The notes: a model not told the origin generated them from the sequence alone. A stretch of 64,000 nucleotides of DNA from Theropithecus gelada (GCF_003255815.1 NC_037689.1:145297582-145361581); one strand, 5' to 3'. Positions 13,181-25,105 are shown, counted from the first letter of the stretch. Numbers and translations are program-made.

Positions 13181-13199
13181 AATAGAGAACCCAGATATA
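13181..13199 (+). repeat. left target-site duplication of the ORF1-duplicated L1
   Basis: aatagagaacccagatata, identical over 19 of 19 bases to 20121-20139. Confidence 0.92.
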
Positions 13200-13814
13200 G
13201 AGGGGTGTTCGCCATTGCTGAGGCTTGAGTAGGTAAACAAAGCTGCCAGGAAGCTCGAACTGGGTGGAGCCCACTGCCACTCAGTGAGGCCCACCTGCCT
13301 CTGTAGACTCCACCTCTGGGGCCAGGGTATAGCTGAATAAAAGGCAGCAGAAACTTCTGCAGACTTAAATGTCCCTGATTGACAGTTCTGAAGAGAGCAG
13401 TGGTTCTCCCAGCACAGTGGTTGAGCTCTGAGAATGGACAGACTGCCCCCTCAAGTGAGTCCCTGACCGCCATGTAGCTTAACTGGGAGACACCTCTCAG
13501 TAGGGGCTGACTGACATCTCATACAGCCGAGTGCCCCTCTGAGACAAAGCTTCTAGAGGAAAGATCAGGCAGCAATATTTGCTGTTCTGCAATATTTGCT
13601 GTTCTGCAGCCTCTGCTGGTGATACCCAAGCAAACAGGGTCTGGAGTGCACCTCCAGCAAACTCCAACAGACCTACAGCTGAGGGACTTGACTGTTAGAA
13701 GGAAAACTAACAACAGAAAGGAATAGCATCAACATCAACAAAAAGGACATCCACACCAAAACCCCATCTGTAGGTCGCTATCATCAAAGATCAAAGGTAG
13801 ATAAAATCACAAAG

Positions 13815-14602
13815 ATGGGGAGAAACCAGAGCAGAAAAGATGAAAATTCTAAAACCAGAGAGCCCCTTCTCCTCCAAAGGATCACAGCTCCTCACCAGCA
13901 ATGGAACAAGGCAGGATGGAGAATGGCTTTGATGAGCTGACAGAAGTAGGCTTCAGAAAATCAGTAATAACAAACTACTCTGAGCTAAAGGAGGATGTTT
14001 GAACCCATCACAAGGAAGCTAAAAATCATGAAAAAATTAGACTAATGGCTAACTAGAATAAACAGTGTAGAGAAGATCTTAAATGACCTGATGGAGCTGA
14101 AAATCATGGTACGAGAACTACGTGACGCATGCACAAGCTTCAGTAGCCTATTTGATCAAGTGGAAGAAAAGGTATCAGTGATTGAAGATCAAATGAATGA
14201 AATGAAGCAAGAAGAGAAGTTTAGAGAAAAAGGAGTAAAAGGAAATGAACAAAGCCTCCCAGATATATGGGACTATGTGAAAAGACCAAATCTACATTTG
14301 ATTGGTGTACCTGAAACTGACGGGGAGAATGGAATCAAGTTGGAAAACACTCTTCAGGATATCATCCAGGAGAACTTCCCCAACCTAGCAAGGTAGGCCA
14401 ACATTCAAATTCAGGAAATACAGAGAACACCAAAAAGATACTCCTCGAGAAGAGCAACCCCAAGACACATAATTGTCAGATTTACCATAATTGAAATGAA
14501 AGAAAAAATGCTAAGGGCAGCCAGAGAGAAAGGTCGGGTTACCCACAAAGGGGAGCCCATCAGACTAACAGCAGATCTCTCAGCAGAAACTCTACAAGCC
14601 AG
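13815..14602 (+). pseudogene. L1 ORF1, first copy (3'-truncated)
   Basis: ORF1p is the RNA-binding trimeric coiled-coil protein of L1. This copy starts at the ATG in 'aaagatggggagaaaccaga' and shows the coiled-coil region, with an open stretch from 14091. The RNA-recognition region follows. A stop falls at about 14394 and there are earlier frameshifts. It ends abruptly after 'gaaactctacaagccag', about three quarters of the way through the protein, where the next 5' UTR tail begins. It differs from the second copy at roughly 10 percent of bases in the stretch 14281-14400. Confidence 0.82.
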
Positions 14603-14646
14603 TATGTCACCATCATCAAAGACCAAAGGCAGATAAAACCACAAAG

Positions 14647-15665
14647 ATGGGGAAAAAGCAGTGTAGAAAAGCTGGAAATACAAAAAATCAGAGCATATCT
14701 CCTCCTCCAAAGGAACTCAGCTCTCATCACCAGCAACAGAACAAAGCTGGACAGAGAATGACTTTGATGAGTTGAGAGAAGAAGGCTTCAGTCGATCAAA
14801 CTTCTTAGAGGTAAAGGAGAAATTATGTAACCAGCGCAAAGAAATTAAAAACCTTGAAAAAAGATTTGATGAATGGCTAACTAGAATAGCCAATGTAGAG
14901 AAGTCCTTAAAAGAACTGATAGAGATGAAAACCATAACATGAGAACTATGTGAAAAATGCACAAGCTTCAGTAACTGACTCAATCAACTGGAAGAAAGAG
15001 TATCAGCGATTGAAGATCAAATGAATGAAATGAAGTGAGAAGAGAAATGTAGAGAAAAAAGGGTAAAAAGAAATGAACAAAGCATCCAAGAAATACGGGA
15101 TTATATGAAAAGACCAAGTCTACGTCTGATTGGTGTGCCTGAAAGTGAGGGGGAAAATGGAACCAAGTTGGAAAACACTCTGCAGGATATCATCCAGGAG
15201 AACTTCTCCAACCTAGTAAGGCAGGCCAACATTCAAATTCAGGAAATACAGAGAACGCCACAAAGATACTCCTCAAGAAGAGCAACTCCAAGGCACATAA
15301 TTGTCAGATTCACCAAAGGTGAAACGAAGGAAAAAATGTTAAGGTCAGCCAGAGAGAAAGGTCGGGTTACCTACAAAGGGAAGCCCATTAGACAAACAGT
15401 GGATCTCTCAGCAGAAACTCTCCAAGCCAGAAGAGAGTGGGGGCCAATATTCAACATTCTTAAAGAAAAGAATTTTCAAGCCAGAATTTGATATCCAGCC
15501 AAACTAAGTTTCATAAGTGAAGGAGAAATAAAATCTTTTACAGACAAGCAAATGCTTAGAGATTTTGTCACCACCAGGCCTGCCTTACAAGAGTTCCTGA
15601 AGGAAGCACTAAACATGGAAAGGAACAACAGGTACCAGCCATGGCAAAAACCTGCCAAATTGTAA
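14647..15665 (+). pseudogene. L1 ORF1, second copy (full span)
   Basis: Starts at the ATG in 'acaaagatggggaaaaagca' and ends at the TAA at 15663-15665. The total of 1019 bases is close to the normal 338 codons plus stop. It carries at least three in-frame stops in the coiled-coil half and one net frameshift. The C-terminal half is open from about 15105 to 15488. It lies 63 bp upstream of ORF2, the usual L1 spacing. Confidence 0.85.
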
Positions 15666-15728
15666 AGACCATCAATGCTAGCAAGAAACTGCATCAACTA
15701 ATGAGCAAAATAACCAGCTAACATCATA

Positions 15729-18700
15729 ATGACAGGATCAAATTCACACATAACAATATTAACCTTAAATGTAAATGGGCTAAATGTCCCAGTTGAAAGA
15801 TACAGACTGGCAAATTGGATAAAGTGTCAAGACCCATCAGTGTGCTGTATTCAGGAGACCCATCTCACATGATGAGATACATATAGGCTCAAAATAGAAG
15901 GATGGAGGAAGATCTAGCAAGCAAATGGAAAGCAAAATAAAGCAGGGATTGCAATCCTATTCTCTGATAAAACAGACTTTAATCCAACAATGATCAAAAG
16001 AGACAAAGAAGGCCATTACATAATGGTAAAGGGATCAATTCAACAAGAAGAGCTAACTATCCTAAATATATATGCACCCAATACGGGAGCACCCAGGTTC
16101 ATAAAGCAAGTCCTTAGAGACCTACAAAGAGACTTAGACTCCCACACAATAATAATGGGAGACTTTAAAACTCCACTGTCAATATTAGACAGATCAAGAC
16201 AGAAGGTTAACAAGGATATCCAGGACTTGAACTCAGCTCTGCACCAAGCAGACCTGATAGACATCTAAAGAACTCTCCACCCCAAATCAACAGAATATAC
16301 ATTCCTCTCAGTACCACATCACACTTATTCCAAAACTGACCATATAGTTGGATGTAAAGCACTCCTCAGCAAATATGAAAGAAAATAAATCATAACAAAC
16401 TGACTCTCAGACCACAGTGCAATCAAATTAGAACTCAGGATTAAGAAATTCACTCAAAACTGCACAACTACATGGAAACTGATAAACCTGCTCCTGAATG
16501 ACTACTGTATAAACAGCAAAATGAAGGCAGAAATAAAGATGATCTTTGAAACCAATGAGAATGAAGACACAAGCTACCAGAATCTCTGGGACACATTTAA
16601 AACAGTGTGTAGAGGGAAATTTATAGCACTAAATGCCCACAAGAGAAAGCAGGAAAGATCTAAAATTGACACCCTAACATCACAATTAAAAGAATTAGAG
16701 AAGCAAGAGCAAACACATTCAAAAGGTAACAGAAGGCAAGAAATAACTAAGATCAGAGCAGAACTGAAGGAGATAGAGACACAAAAACCACTTCAAAAAA
16801 TCAATGAATCCAGGAGCTGGTTTTTTGAAAAGATCAACAAACTTGATAGACTGCTAGCAAGACTAAAAAAAAAGAAAAGAGAGAAGAATCAAATAGATAC
16901 AATAAAAAAATGATAAAGGGGATATCACCACCCATCCCACAGAAATACAAACTACCATCAGAGAATACCATAAACACCTCTACGAAAATAAACTAGAAAA
17001 TCTAGAAGAAATGGATAAATTCCTAGACACATGCACCCTCCTAAGACTAAACCAGGAAGAAGTTGAATAAACCAATTGCTGAATAGACCAATAACAGGCT
17101 CTGAAATTGAAGCAATAATTCATAGCCTACCAACCAAAAAAAGTCCAGGACCAGACGGATTCACAGCCGAATTCTACCAGAGGTACAAAGAGGAGCTGGT
17201 ACCATTCCTTCTGAAACTATTCCAATCAATAGAAAAAGAGGGAATCTTCCCTAACTCATTTTATGAGGCCAGCATCATCCTGATACTAAAGCCTGGCAGA
17301 GACACAACAACAAAAAAGAGAATTTTAGATGAATATCCCTGATGAACATGGATGCGAATATCCTCAATAAAATACTGGCAAACCAAATCCAGTAGTACAT
17401 CAAAAAGCTTATCCACCAAGATCAAGTTGGCTTCATCCCTGAGATGCAAGGCTGGTTCAATATATGCAAATCAATAGATGTAATCCATCACATAAATAGA
17501 ACCAAAGACAAAAACCACATGATTATGTCAATAGATACAGAAAAGGCCTTCGATAAAATTCAACAGCCCATCATGCTAAAAATTCTCAATAAACTAGGTA
17601 TTGATGGAATGTATATCAAATTAATAAGAGGTATTTATGACAAACCCACAGGCAATATCATACTGAATGGGCAAAAACTGGAAGCATTCCCTTTGAAAAC
17701 TGGCACAAGACAGGGATGCCCTCTCTCACCACTCTTATTCAAAATATTGTTGGAAGTTCTGGCCAGGGCAATCAGGCAAGAGAAAGAAATAAAGGGTATT
17801 CAATTAGGAAAAGAGGAAGTCAAATTGTCCCTGTTTGCAAATGACATGATTGTATATTTAGAAAACCCCATCTTCTCAGTCCAAAATCTCCTTAAGTGGA
17901 TAAGCAACTTCAACAAAGTCTCAGGATACAAAATCAATGAGTAAAAATCACAAGCATTCTTATACACCAATAACAGACAAACAGAGAGCCAAATCATGAG
18001 TGAACTCACCTTCACAATTGATACAGAGAGAATAAAATATCCTAGGAATCCAACTTACAAGGGATGTGAAGGACCTCTTCAAGGAGAACTACAAACCACT
18101 GCTCAATGAAATAAAAGAAGACACAAACAAATGGAAGAACATTCCATGCTCATGGATAGGAAGCATCAATATCGTGAAAATGACCATACTGCCTAAGGTA
18201 ATTTATAGATTCAATGCCATGCCTATCAAGCTACCAATGACTTTCTTCACAGAATTGGAAAAAATTACTTTAAAGTTCATATGGAACCAAAAAAAAAAAA
18301 AAGGAGCCTGCATTGCCAAGACAATCCTAAGTCAAAAGAACAAAGCTGGAGGCATCACGCTACCTGACTTCAAACTATACTACAAGGCTACAGCAATCAA
18401 AACAGCATGGTACTGTTACCAAAACAGATATATAGACCAATGGAACAGAACAGAGGCCTCAGAAATAACACCACACATCTACAGCCATCTGATCTTTGAC
18501 AAACCTGACAAAAACAAGAAATGGGGAAAGGATTCCCTATTTAATAAATGGTGCTGGGAAAACTGGCTAGCCATATGTAGAAAGCTGAAACTGGATCCCT
18601 TCCTTACACCTTATACAAAAATTAATTCCAGATGGATTAAAGACTTAAATGTTAGACCTAAAACCATAAAAACCGTAGAAGAAAATGTAGGCAATACCAT

Positions 18701-19574
18701 TCAGAACATAGGCATGGGCAAGGACTTCATGTCTAAAACACCAAAAGCAATGACAACAAAAGCCAAAATAGACAAAAGGGATCTAATTAAACTAAAGGTC
18801 TTCTGCCCAGCAAAAGAAACTACCATCAGAGTGAACAGGCAACCTACAGAATGGGAGAAAAGTTTTGCAATCTACCCATCTGTTAAAGGGCTAATATCCA
18901 TAATCTACAAAGAACTTAAACAAATTTACAAGAAAAAATCAAACAACCCCATGAAAAAGTGGGCAAAGGATATGAACAGACACTTTTCAAAATAAGACAT
19001 TTATGCAGCCAACAGACACACGAAAAAATGCTCATCATCACTGGTCATCAGAGAAATGCAAATCAAAACCACAATGAGATACCATCTCACACCAGTTAGA
19101 ATCATGATCATTAAAAAGGCAGGAAACAACAGGTGCTGGAGAGGATGTGGAGAAACAGGAATGCTTTTACACTGTGGTTGATATTGTAAACTAGTTCAAC
19201 CATTGTGGAAGACAGTGTGGCGATTCCTCAAGAATCTAGAACTAGAAATACCATTTGATCCAGCCATCTCATTACTGGGTACATACCCAAAGGATTATAA
19301 ATCCTGCTACTATAAAGACACATGCACATGTATATTTACTGAGGCACTATTCACAACAGCAAAGACTTGGAACCAACCCAAATGTCAATCAATGATAGAC
19401 TGGATAAAGAAAATGTGGCATATATACACCATGGAATACTATGCAGCCATAAAAAGGAATGAGTTCATGTCCTTTGCAGGGACATGGATGAAGGTGGAAA
19501 TCATCATTCAGAGCAAACTATCGCAAGGACAGAAAACCAAAGACCACATGTTCTCACTCATAGGTGGGAATTGA
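15729..19574 (+). pseudogene. L1 ORF2 (endonuclease and reverse transcriptase), dead
   Basis: Starts at the ATG in 'ataatgacaggatcaaattc' and ends at the stop after 19574; the length is normal for the roughly 1275-residue protein. Endonuclease (about 15730-16400), reverse transcriptase (about 17080-18000) and cysteine-rich C-terminus (about 19120-19200) are all present. There are multiple stops and frameshifts. In the RT active site the F-A-D-D box reads F-A-N-D because codon 17840-17842 is AAT. A TGA also interrupts the cysteine-rich motif near 19180. Confidence 0.85.
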
Positions 19575-19741
19575 ACAATGAGAACACTTGGGCACAGCAT
19601 GGGGAACATCATACACTGGGGCCTGTTGTGAGGTGGGGGGATGGGGGAGGAATAGCATTAGGAGAAATACCTAATGTAAATGATGAGTTAATGGGTACAG
19701 CAAACCAACATGGCACATGTATACATATTTAACAAACCTGC

Positions 19742-20063
19742 GGCCGGGTGCGGTGGCTCAAGCCTGTAATCCCAGCACTTTGGGAGGCCGAGACGGGCGG
19801 ATCACGAGGTCAGGAGATCGAGACCATCCTGGCTAACACGGTGAAACCCCGTCTCTATTAAGAAATACAAAAAAAAAAAACTAGCCGGGCGAGGTGGCGG
19901 GCGCCTGTAGTCCCAGCTACTCGGGAGGCTGAGGCCGGAGAATGGCGTGAACCCGGGAGGCGGAGCTTGCAGTGAGCTGAGATCCGGCCACTGCACTCCA
20001 GCCTGGGCGACAGAGCGAGACTCCGTCTCAAAAAAAAAAAAAACAAACAAACAAAAAAAAAAA
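19742..20063 (+). mobile_element. AluY, Old World monkey AluYR type
   Basis: Full-length dimeric Alu with few differences from an AluY consensus. It carries gatccggccactgcactcca in the right arm, the form typical of cercopithecid AluYR subfamilies. It ends in an A-rich tail with CAAA interruptions, is inserted into the L1 3' UTR after 'aacaaacctg', and the L1 resumes with 'cctgcatgttgtgcacatgt'. It is the youngest layer of this nest. Confidence 0.9.
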
Positions 20064-20645
20064 CCTGCATGTTGTGCACATGTACCCTATAACTTAAAGT
20101 ACAATAAAACAAATTAAAAAAATAGAGAACCCAGATATAAATCCATCCATTTATGGCCAACTCATCTTCAACAAAACATGAAGGACATCCAGTGGGGAAA
20201 GGACAGTCTTTTCAATAAGTGGTGCTAGACAGGCTGGATAACCATATGCAGAAGAATGAATCTATACCCCTATCTCTCACCCTACACAAAAATAAAATCA
20301 CAGTGGATTACAGACTTGAATCTAAGACCTCGAACTATGAAACTACTGGAAGGAAACATTGGGGAAATGTTCCATGACATTGGTGTGGGCAAAGACTTTT
20401 TTGTGTAAGACCTCAAGAGCACAGGCAACAAAAGTAAATGTAGACAAATGGGATTACATCAGGTTAAAAAGCTTCTGCACAGTAAAGAAAACCAATCAAC
20501 AAATTAAAGAGACAAGCCACAGATGGAAGAAAATATTTGCAAACTGTCCATCCAATAAGGGATTGAAAACCAGAATACATAAGGAGTTCAAAATACTCAA
20601 TAGCAAAAAAGCCCCAAATAATCTGATTTTAAAATGGGCAAAAGA

Positions 20646-20940
20646 GCCGGGCGCGGTGGCTCACGCTTGTAATCCCAGCACTTTGGAAGGTCGAGGCGGG
20701 CGGATCACCTGAGGTCAGGAGTTTGAGACCAGATTGACCAACATGGAGAAACCCCGTCTCTACCAAAAATACAAAATTAGTTGGGGTGGTGGCACATGCC
20801 TGTAATCCCAGCTACTCGGGAGGCTGAGGCCAGAGAATCACTTGAACCTGGGAAGCGGAGGTTGCGGTGAGCCGAGATTGCGCCATTGCACTCCAGCCTG
20901 GGAAACAAGAATGAAACTCCGTCTAAAAAAAAAAAAAAAA
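20646..20940 (+). mobile_element. AluS
   Basis: Full-length dimeric Alu starting gccgggcgcggtggctcacg and ending in a 16-bp A tail. Target-site duplication ggcaaaaga lies just before (20637-20645) and just after (20941-20949). Inserted in the older L1 ORF2. Confidence 0.9.
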
Positions 20941-21745
20941 GGCAAAAGATCTACATAGACATTTCTCAAAATAATACATAAAAATGGCCAACAGGTATAC
21001 GAAAAAATGTTCAACATTACCAATGATTAGAGAAATGCAAATCATTAGAGAAATGCAAATAAAACCCACAGTGAACTATCATCTCATCACATTTAAAATG
21101 GCCTGTGTCAAAAAGACAGGCACTAACAGATATTGGTGAGGATGTGAGGAAAGGTGAATCCCTCACACACTATTGGTAGGAATGTAAATTAATATAGCCA
21201 CTAACAGTATGGAGATTCCTCAAAAAAACTAAACATAGAATACCATGTGATCCAGCCATTCTACTACTTGGCATGTATCCAAAAAAAAAAAAAAAGGAAA
21301 TCAATATACTGAAGGGATACCTGCACTCCCATGTTTATTGCAGCAGTATTCACAACAGCCAAAATATGGAATCAACCTAATTTCCTAACAAAGGATGAAT
21401 GGATAAAGAAAATGTGGCATACATACAGGAAAGAATATTATTCAGTCATAAAATAGGATGAAATCTGGTCATTTGCAACAACATGAATGGAATTGTTAGT
21501 CATTATGTTAAGTGAAATAAACCAAGTAAAAAGCAACACATATCACATGTTCTTACTCGCGTGGAAATTATAAAAGTGAATCTCACGAAGATAGACTAGA
21601 ACAGTTACCAGAAGTCAGGAAGGTTGAGGGGAGAGGGAGATGAAAGGAAAAAAAAAGAATATAAATACATTTATTACCACTAAACTGTACACTTAAAGAT
21701 GTAAAGGTGGCAAATTTTATATGTATATTTTACCTCAACAAAAAG

Positions 21746-22867
21746 GTGTAAGAATATACAAAGAAGCAAACAATATTAAGTCTTAAGAAAGCAACTGGTT
21801 AATATTTAATTACATTATAATTTTTAACTAAAAGGGGAACAAACATCCGCATATTGTTCTGTTGCCCTAATGAATAATAGCAATAAAATTACAGTATAAT
21901 AGCATTTGCACTATACCTCACAGTCGTCACACTATTTCACCGTAAATTTTAAACACAAATAAAAACTCCAAGTGGTATTATAGAATGACAGAACTGAAGA
22001 AACTCAGGTTTTTTGTTTTCATATTTACAATAACTGTGCTATTGTTTAAACACAGGAATGTTTAGCATCACAAGTGTTAGAAACACGAAGTAACTGTACC
22101 TGAAGGAAGCTTGAATTGATTTTAAACTGTGATGAACTTGCTCTCAAAACAGAAATGTATAGTTGGGTCCAGGAAGCCTGGGGATTGCATGTATAACTGG
22201 AAGTTCTCCAAATTAACTTCCCTTTCAAATACAATGTTGATGAAAAGAGATGTAATTTAAAAGTGCTGATTTGAAGTACACTTATCTATTATTGCAACTC
22301 AACAGTAGTCTCAGCAATTTTTTTGGAATATAGCTCAACAGATGATTTTGTATTCAGAGAAGAGCGTGTTCCCACTGACATGATTTAGAATTGTTGACAT
22401 GGTGATAATAACAAAGCAGACCAAATTATAATTGGTTTTCTTCTTCTTCTTCCTTCTCTAGAGACAGTGCACTTCCTCATTGCTTGCAACCAAGGCAATG
22501 CTCCCATTGCCCTGGCCTTGATATGTCACTGGTTTCCTACTGTGTTGTTCTACAAATTTTTCCTGGAAGCCCAGCTGACCCTCCTCCTCCAGTCCTTCCT
22601 ACAATTTTGTAATCAACAAATTCCCTATATGAAAATCCCTCTTTGCTTAAACTATCTAGTTATGTATTCTAACTAACTATTCTAGTTATCTGCAACTAAA
22701 CCCTGACTGATACAGATAGTAGGCAAGGAACAAAGGATTTTGCTTAGAGCGATGGCTTTTAAAAACATTTATTCCTTTATCCATCCATTCACTCAACACT
22801 TTCATGCATCTCTCTGTATATATAGCTATGCCCATGTGTTATTCAAATTTGGGGTATTTTCTCCTGA
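21746..22867. other. intergenic DNA, nothing firmly recognised
   Basis: AT-rich unassigned DNA. About 22440-22720 ends 'ccctgactgatacagat', a phrase common at the 3' end of old MaLR-type LTRs, so a decayed LTR is possible. Confidence 0.35.
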
Positions 22868-22879
22868 GAGCATTGAATT

Positions 22880-22914
<35 letters not shown>

Positions 22915-22963
22915 TATTTATTTATTTTTTTTTTTTAAATTTAAACAATGAGCATTGAATTTT
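22868..22963 (-). mobile_element. orphan poly(T)/TTTA insertion with target-site duplication
   Basis: The 14-mer gagcattgaatttt occurs at 22868-22881 and again at 22950-22963. Between the copies lie about 68 bp made almost entirely of T and TTTA units. On the minus strand this is a long A/TAAA tail with only a few bases of other sequence (attgtttaaattt). This is the structure expected when L1 machinery inserts little more than the tail of a transcript. Confidence 0.7.
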
Positions 22964-23640
22964 GACTAGGCGATCAAGTCGTGCACAAGAGAGATGGATT
23001 GGACAACTATATTAGTTAGAAAGCGTTTGGCTCTCAGAAACAGAAACACTAACTCAAAGTGATTAAAACTATTAGGAAATATACTATCTCACAAACTGGA
23101 AGTTCCACAATGGGTCAAGTTTTGGGGTAGCTCAATGATATCATTAGGTATTCAGGTTCTTCCTGCCCTTCTCTTCTGCCATCTTCCATATTGACTTCAT
23201 TCTTGTACTGGCAGCAAGATGGCTTCAGCTCATCCAGAAACAACAACGATCAGAGAAAGAGAACAGAATGGTTCTCTCTTAGTAGTAAGTAGATTGCTGT
23301 GTCATTACGGCCCCACCCACAGGTGATCTGTAGGATGGCGGGGAAGGGAACCTGCTGGGCAGAACTTTGAGTCGTGTATTTGGTTGTCCCCTTCGTCTGG
23401 AACTTGTCTTATTTGCCAGGAAGAAACAAAAGGCTGTGGCAAGGATCTATGCTGAATCATGGCAGAGACTAATGTTGCGGCTGGATGGTCTTGGAAGGAG
23501 CAAGTTTGGAGGATTGCAAGTTTGGAGCAAGTTTGGAGCAAGGAAATTTGAGAAAGAAGTATGTGAATTGATCTATAATGTATGTCTTGCATATGAATAT
23601 TTATCACAAGGTTCTCTTCGTAGGAGAGGTGCTAAATAGT
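22964..23640. other. intergenic DNA with an unassigned old repeat
   Basis: About 23010-23250 contains phrases common in an old interspersed repeat (agcaagatggcttcagctca). About 23500-23545 has a short direct repeat of aagtttggagcaagtttgga. There is no gene. Confidence 0.35.
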
Positions 23641-24525
23641 CAGATGGGCTTAATGCCCATTCAGTGGATATCAGTCAGACTCTCTACCACTCCAGTACTT
23701 GATTGATGAGCTCATATACAAAGTGGCCTTGGGGACAAAGATGAAAATATGCATGGACTCAATAATATGAATTTCTTCTCACCAAAACTTACTATTACTA
23801 CTGCTTGGATGTCAAATTTACCAGTAGCAGCCATTAGCCCTGGGCCCCTGATACGGTATAATATCCTATGGGTACCAACCAGCCATCTTGAGATAGTTTG
23901 ATTGCTTTGGACTCCTTTTATTACAAACTGGACAGTGACTTTTTTCTTACCTTAAATAGATTGTAACTCCAAATTGGATTTGTTTTCCTGTTTACCATAC
24001 CTCGGCTAGCCCTACCATCTGTAGATTTACTGAATACCTTACACAGCACTATTTTATCTCACAAAACATTGCTCCTATCAAAGGAACTCACATCACCCTG
24101 ATCTAAGTACAGCAATGAACTGAAGCCTGTTCATACCAACTCACCTAGAAGAAATCAGCCAATAAAACAATGAAATCACCTCTTATAGATCTACTTATGA
24201 CACCGCCTAGCAAAAACACCCTGTGAGTTTGGGGTACCATCTTGCAGGAATGTGCTGTGCATTCTGAACCAGGACTAGTGATCAACATATGGTGTTGTTT
24301 CCTCCATAACCAGAACACATGGGGCTGAGAACCAAGGGATGATGGCAAGATTGATACCTCATGATCCACTTACAAAAAGTTTTGTGTTTTGCTTCCTATT
24401 CTCACAACTTTGCTTTCGGCTATTTTAGAATTAGAAGATTATTATTCAATATTTCTTTCAGGGAACACAACAATGATTCCCCTCAATTAGAAGCTGGAAC
24501 TGCCACCCTATGCTGGTAGGCAAAC
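23641..24525 (+). mobile_element. ERVL-like pol remnant (integrase region)
   Basis: The order of phrases along this stretch follows the integrase part of class III (ERVL) pol as I remember it, up to 'gaacacaacaatgattcccc' near its 3' end. Internal deletions, stops and frameshifts abolish coding. It is separate from, and in the same orientation as, the pol remnant at 1060-3400. An ancient fossil. Confidence 0.5.
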
Positions 24526-24529
24526 CAGC

Positions 24530-24553
24530 AAAAAAAAAAAAAAAAAAAAAAAA
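24530..24553 (+). repeat. (A)24 tract
   Basis: Uninterrupted run of 24 A directly after the ERVL-like remnant. Probably polymorphic. Confidence 0.9.
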
Positions 24554-24789
24554 TAGGCAATTTATCCTGATTATCGTTAAATGTTATACACTGTAGGAAT
24601 GAACTAGTTTGCTTTTATCAACCTACTGGGACATCACTTATGTTATTTCCACTATAACAATGAACATCGTTGTACATGTCCGCTTGTACACATGAGTGAA
24701 AGGGTAGATACCTAAAAGTGGAATTCCTAGGTCACAGAATATGCGAATATTTAACTTTACAATTTGTTGTCAAAAACTCACCAAAGTGG

Positions 24790-25093
24790 GCCAGGCACAG
24801 TGGCTCATGCCTGTAATACCAGCACTTTGGGAGGCCGAGACAGGCAGATTACCTGAGGTCAGGAGTTTGAGACCAGCCTGGCCAACATACAGTGAAACTC
24901 CTTCTCTACTAAAAAATACAAAGTTAGCCTGGTGTAGTGGCACATGCCTGTAGTCCCAGCTACTTGGGATGCTGAGGCAGGAGAATCGCTTGTACCCAGG
25001 GGCAGATGTTTCAGTGAGGTGAGATCGTGCACTGCACTCCAGCCTGGGCAACAGAGCGAGACTGTGTCTCTCAAAAAAAAAAACCAAAAAAAA
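24790..25093 (+). mobile_element. AluS-type element
   Basis: Full-length dimeric Alu in + orientation with an A-rich tail. Target-site duplication tcaccaaagtgg at 24778-24789 and 25094-25105 (12 of 12). Moderately diverged. Confidence 0.9.
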
Positions 25094-25105
25094 TCACCAA
25101 AGTGG

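Larger units (their letters stand above)
13200..20120 (+). mobile_element. near full-length L1 with duplicated ORF1, carrying a nested AluY
   Basis: Flanked by a perfect 19-bp target-site duplication (aatagagaacccagatata at 13181-13199 and 20121-20139), so it entered as one unit. Order: partial 5' UTR (13200-13814), first ORF1 copy (13815-14602), the tail of a second 5' UTR (14603-14646), second ORF1 copy (14647-15665), ORF2 (15729-19574), 3' UTR, poly(A). The AluY at 19742 interrupts the 3' UTR. The 5' UTR lacks its first several hundred bases. All frames carry stops or frameshifts, so the element is dead. Confidence 0.88.
12831..21745 (+). mobile_element. older L1 (ORF2 and 3' end) interrupted by a younger L1 and an Alu
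   Basis: An old L1 ORF2 segment runs 12831-13199, resumes at 20121-20645 and again at 20941-21745. The reading continues across each break: 'aatagagaacccagatata' is followed directly by 'aatccatccatttatggcca'. The two interruptions are the L1 at 13200-20120 and an AluS at 20646-20940. The host L1 has many stops and resembles L1MA/L1PB age. Both borders are approximate. Confidence 0.75.

Noticed and set aside
13181..20139. Two independent L1 insertions side by side instead of one with a duplicated ORF1
   Set aside because: There is no poly(A) tail or target-site duplication at the internal junction (about 14602), and one perfect 19-bp duplication encloses the whole unit.
23367..23639. 90-codon open frame that looked like a small basic protein
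   Set aside because: It does not start with ATG in a good context, has no recognisable domain and abuts an ERVL-like relic.
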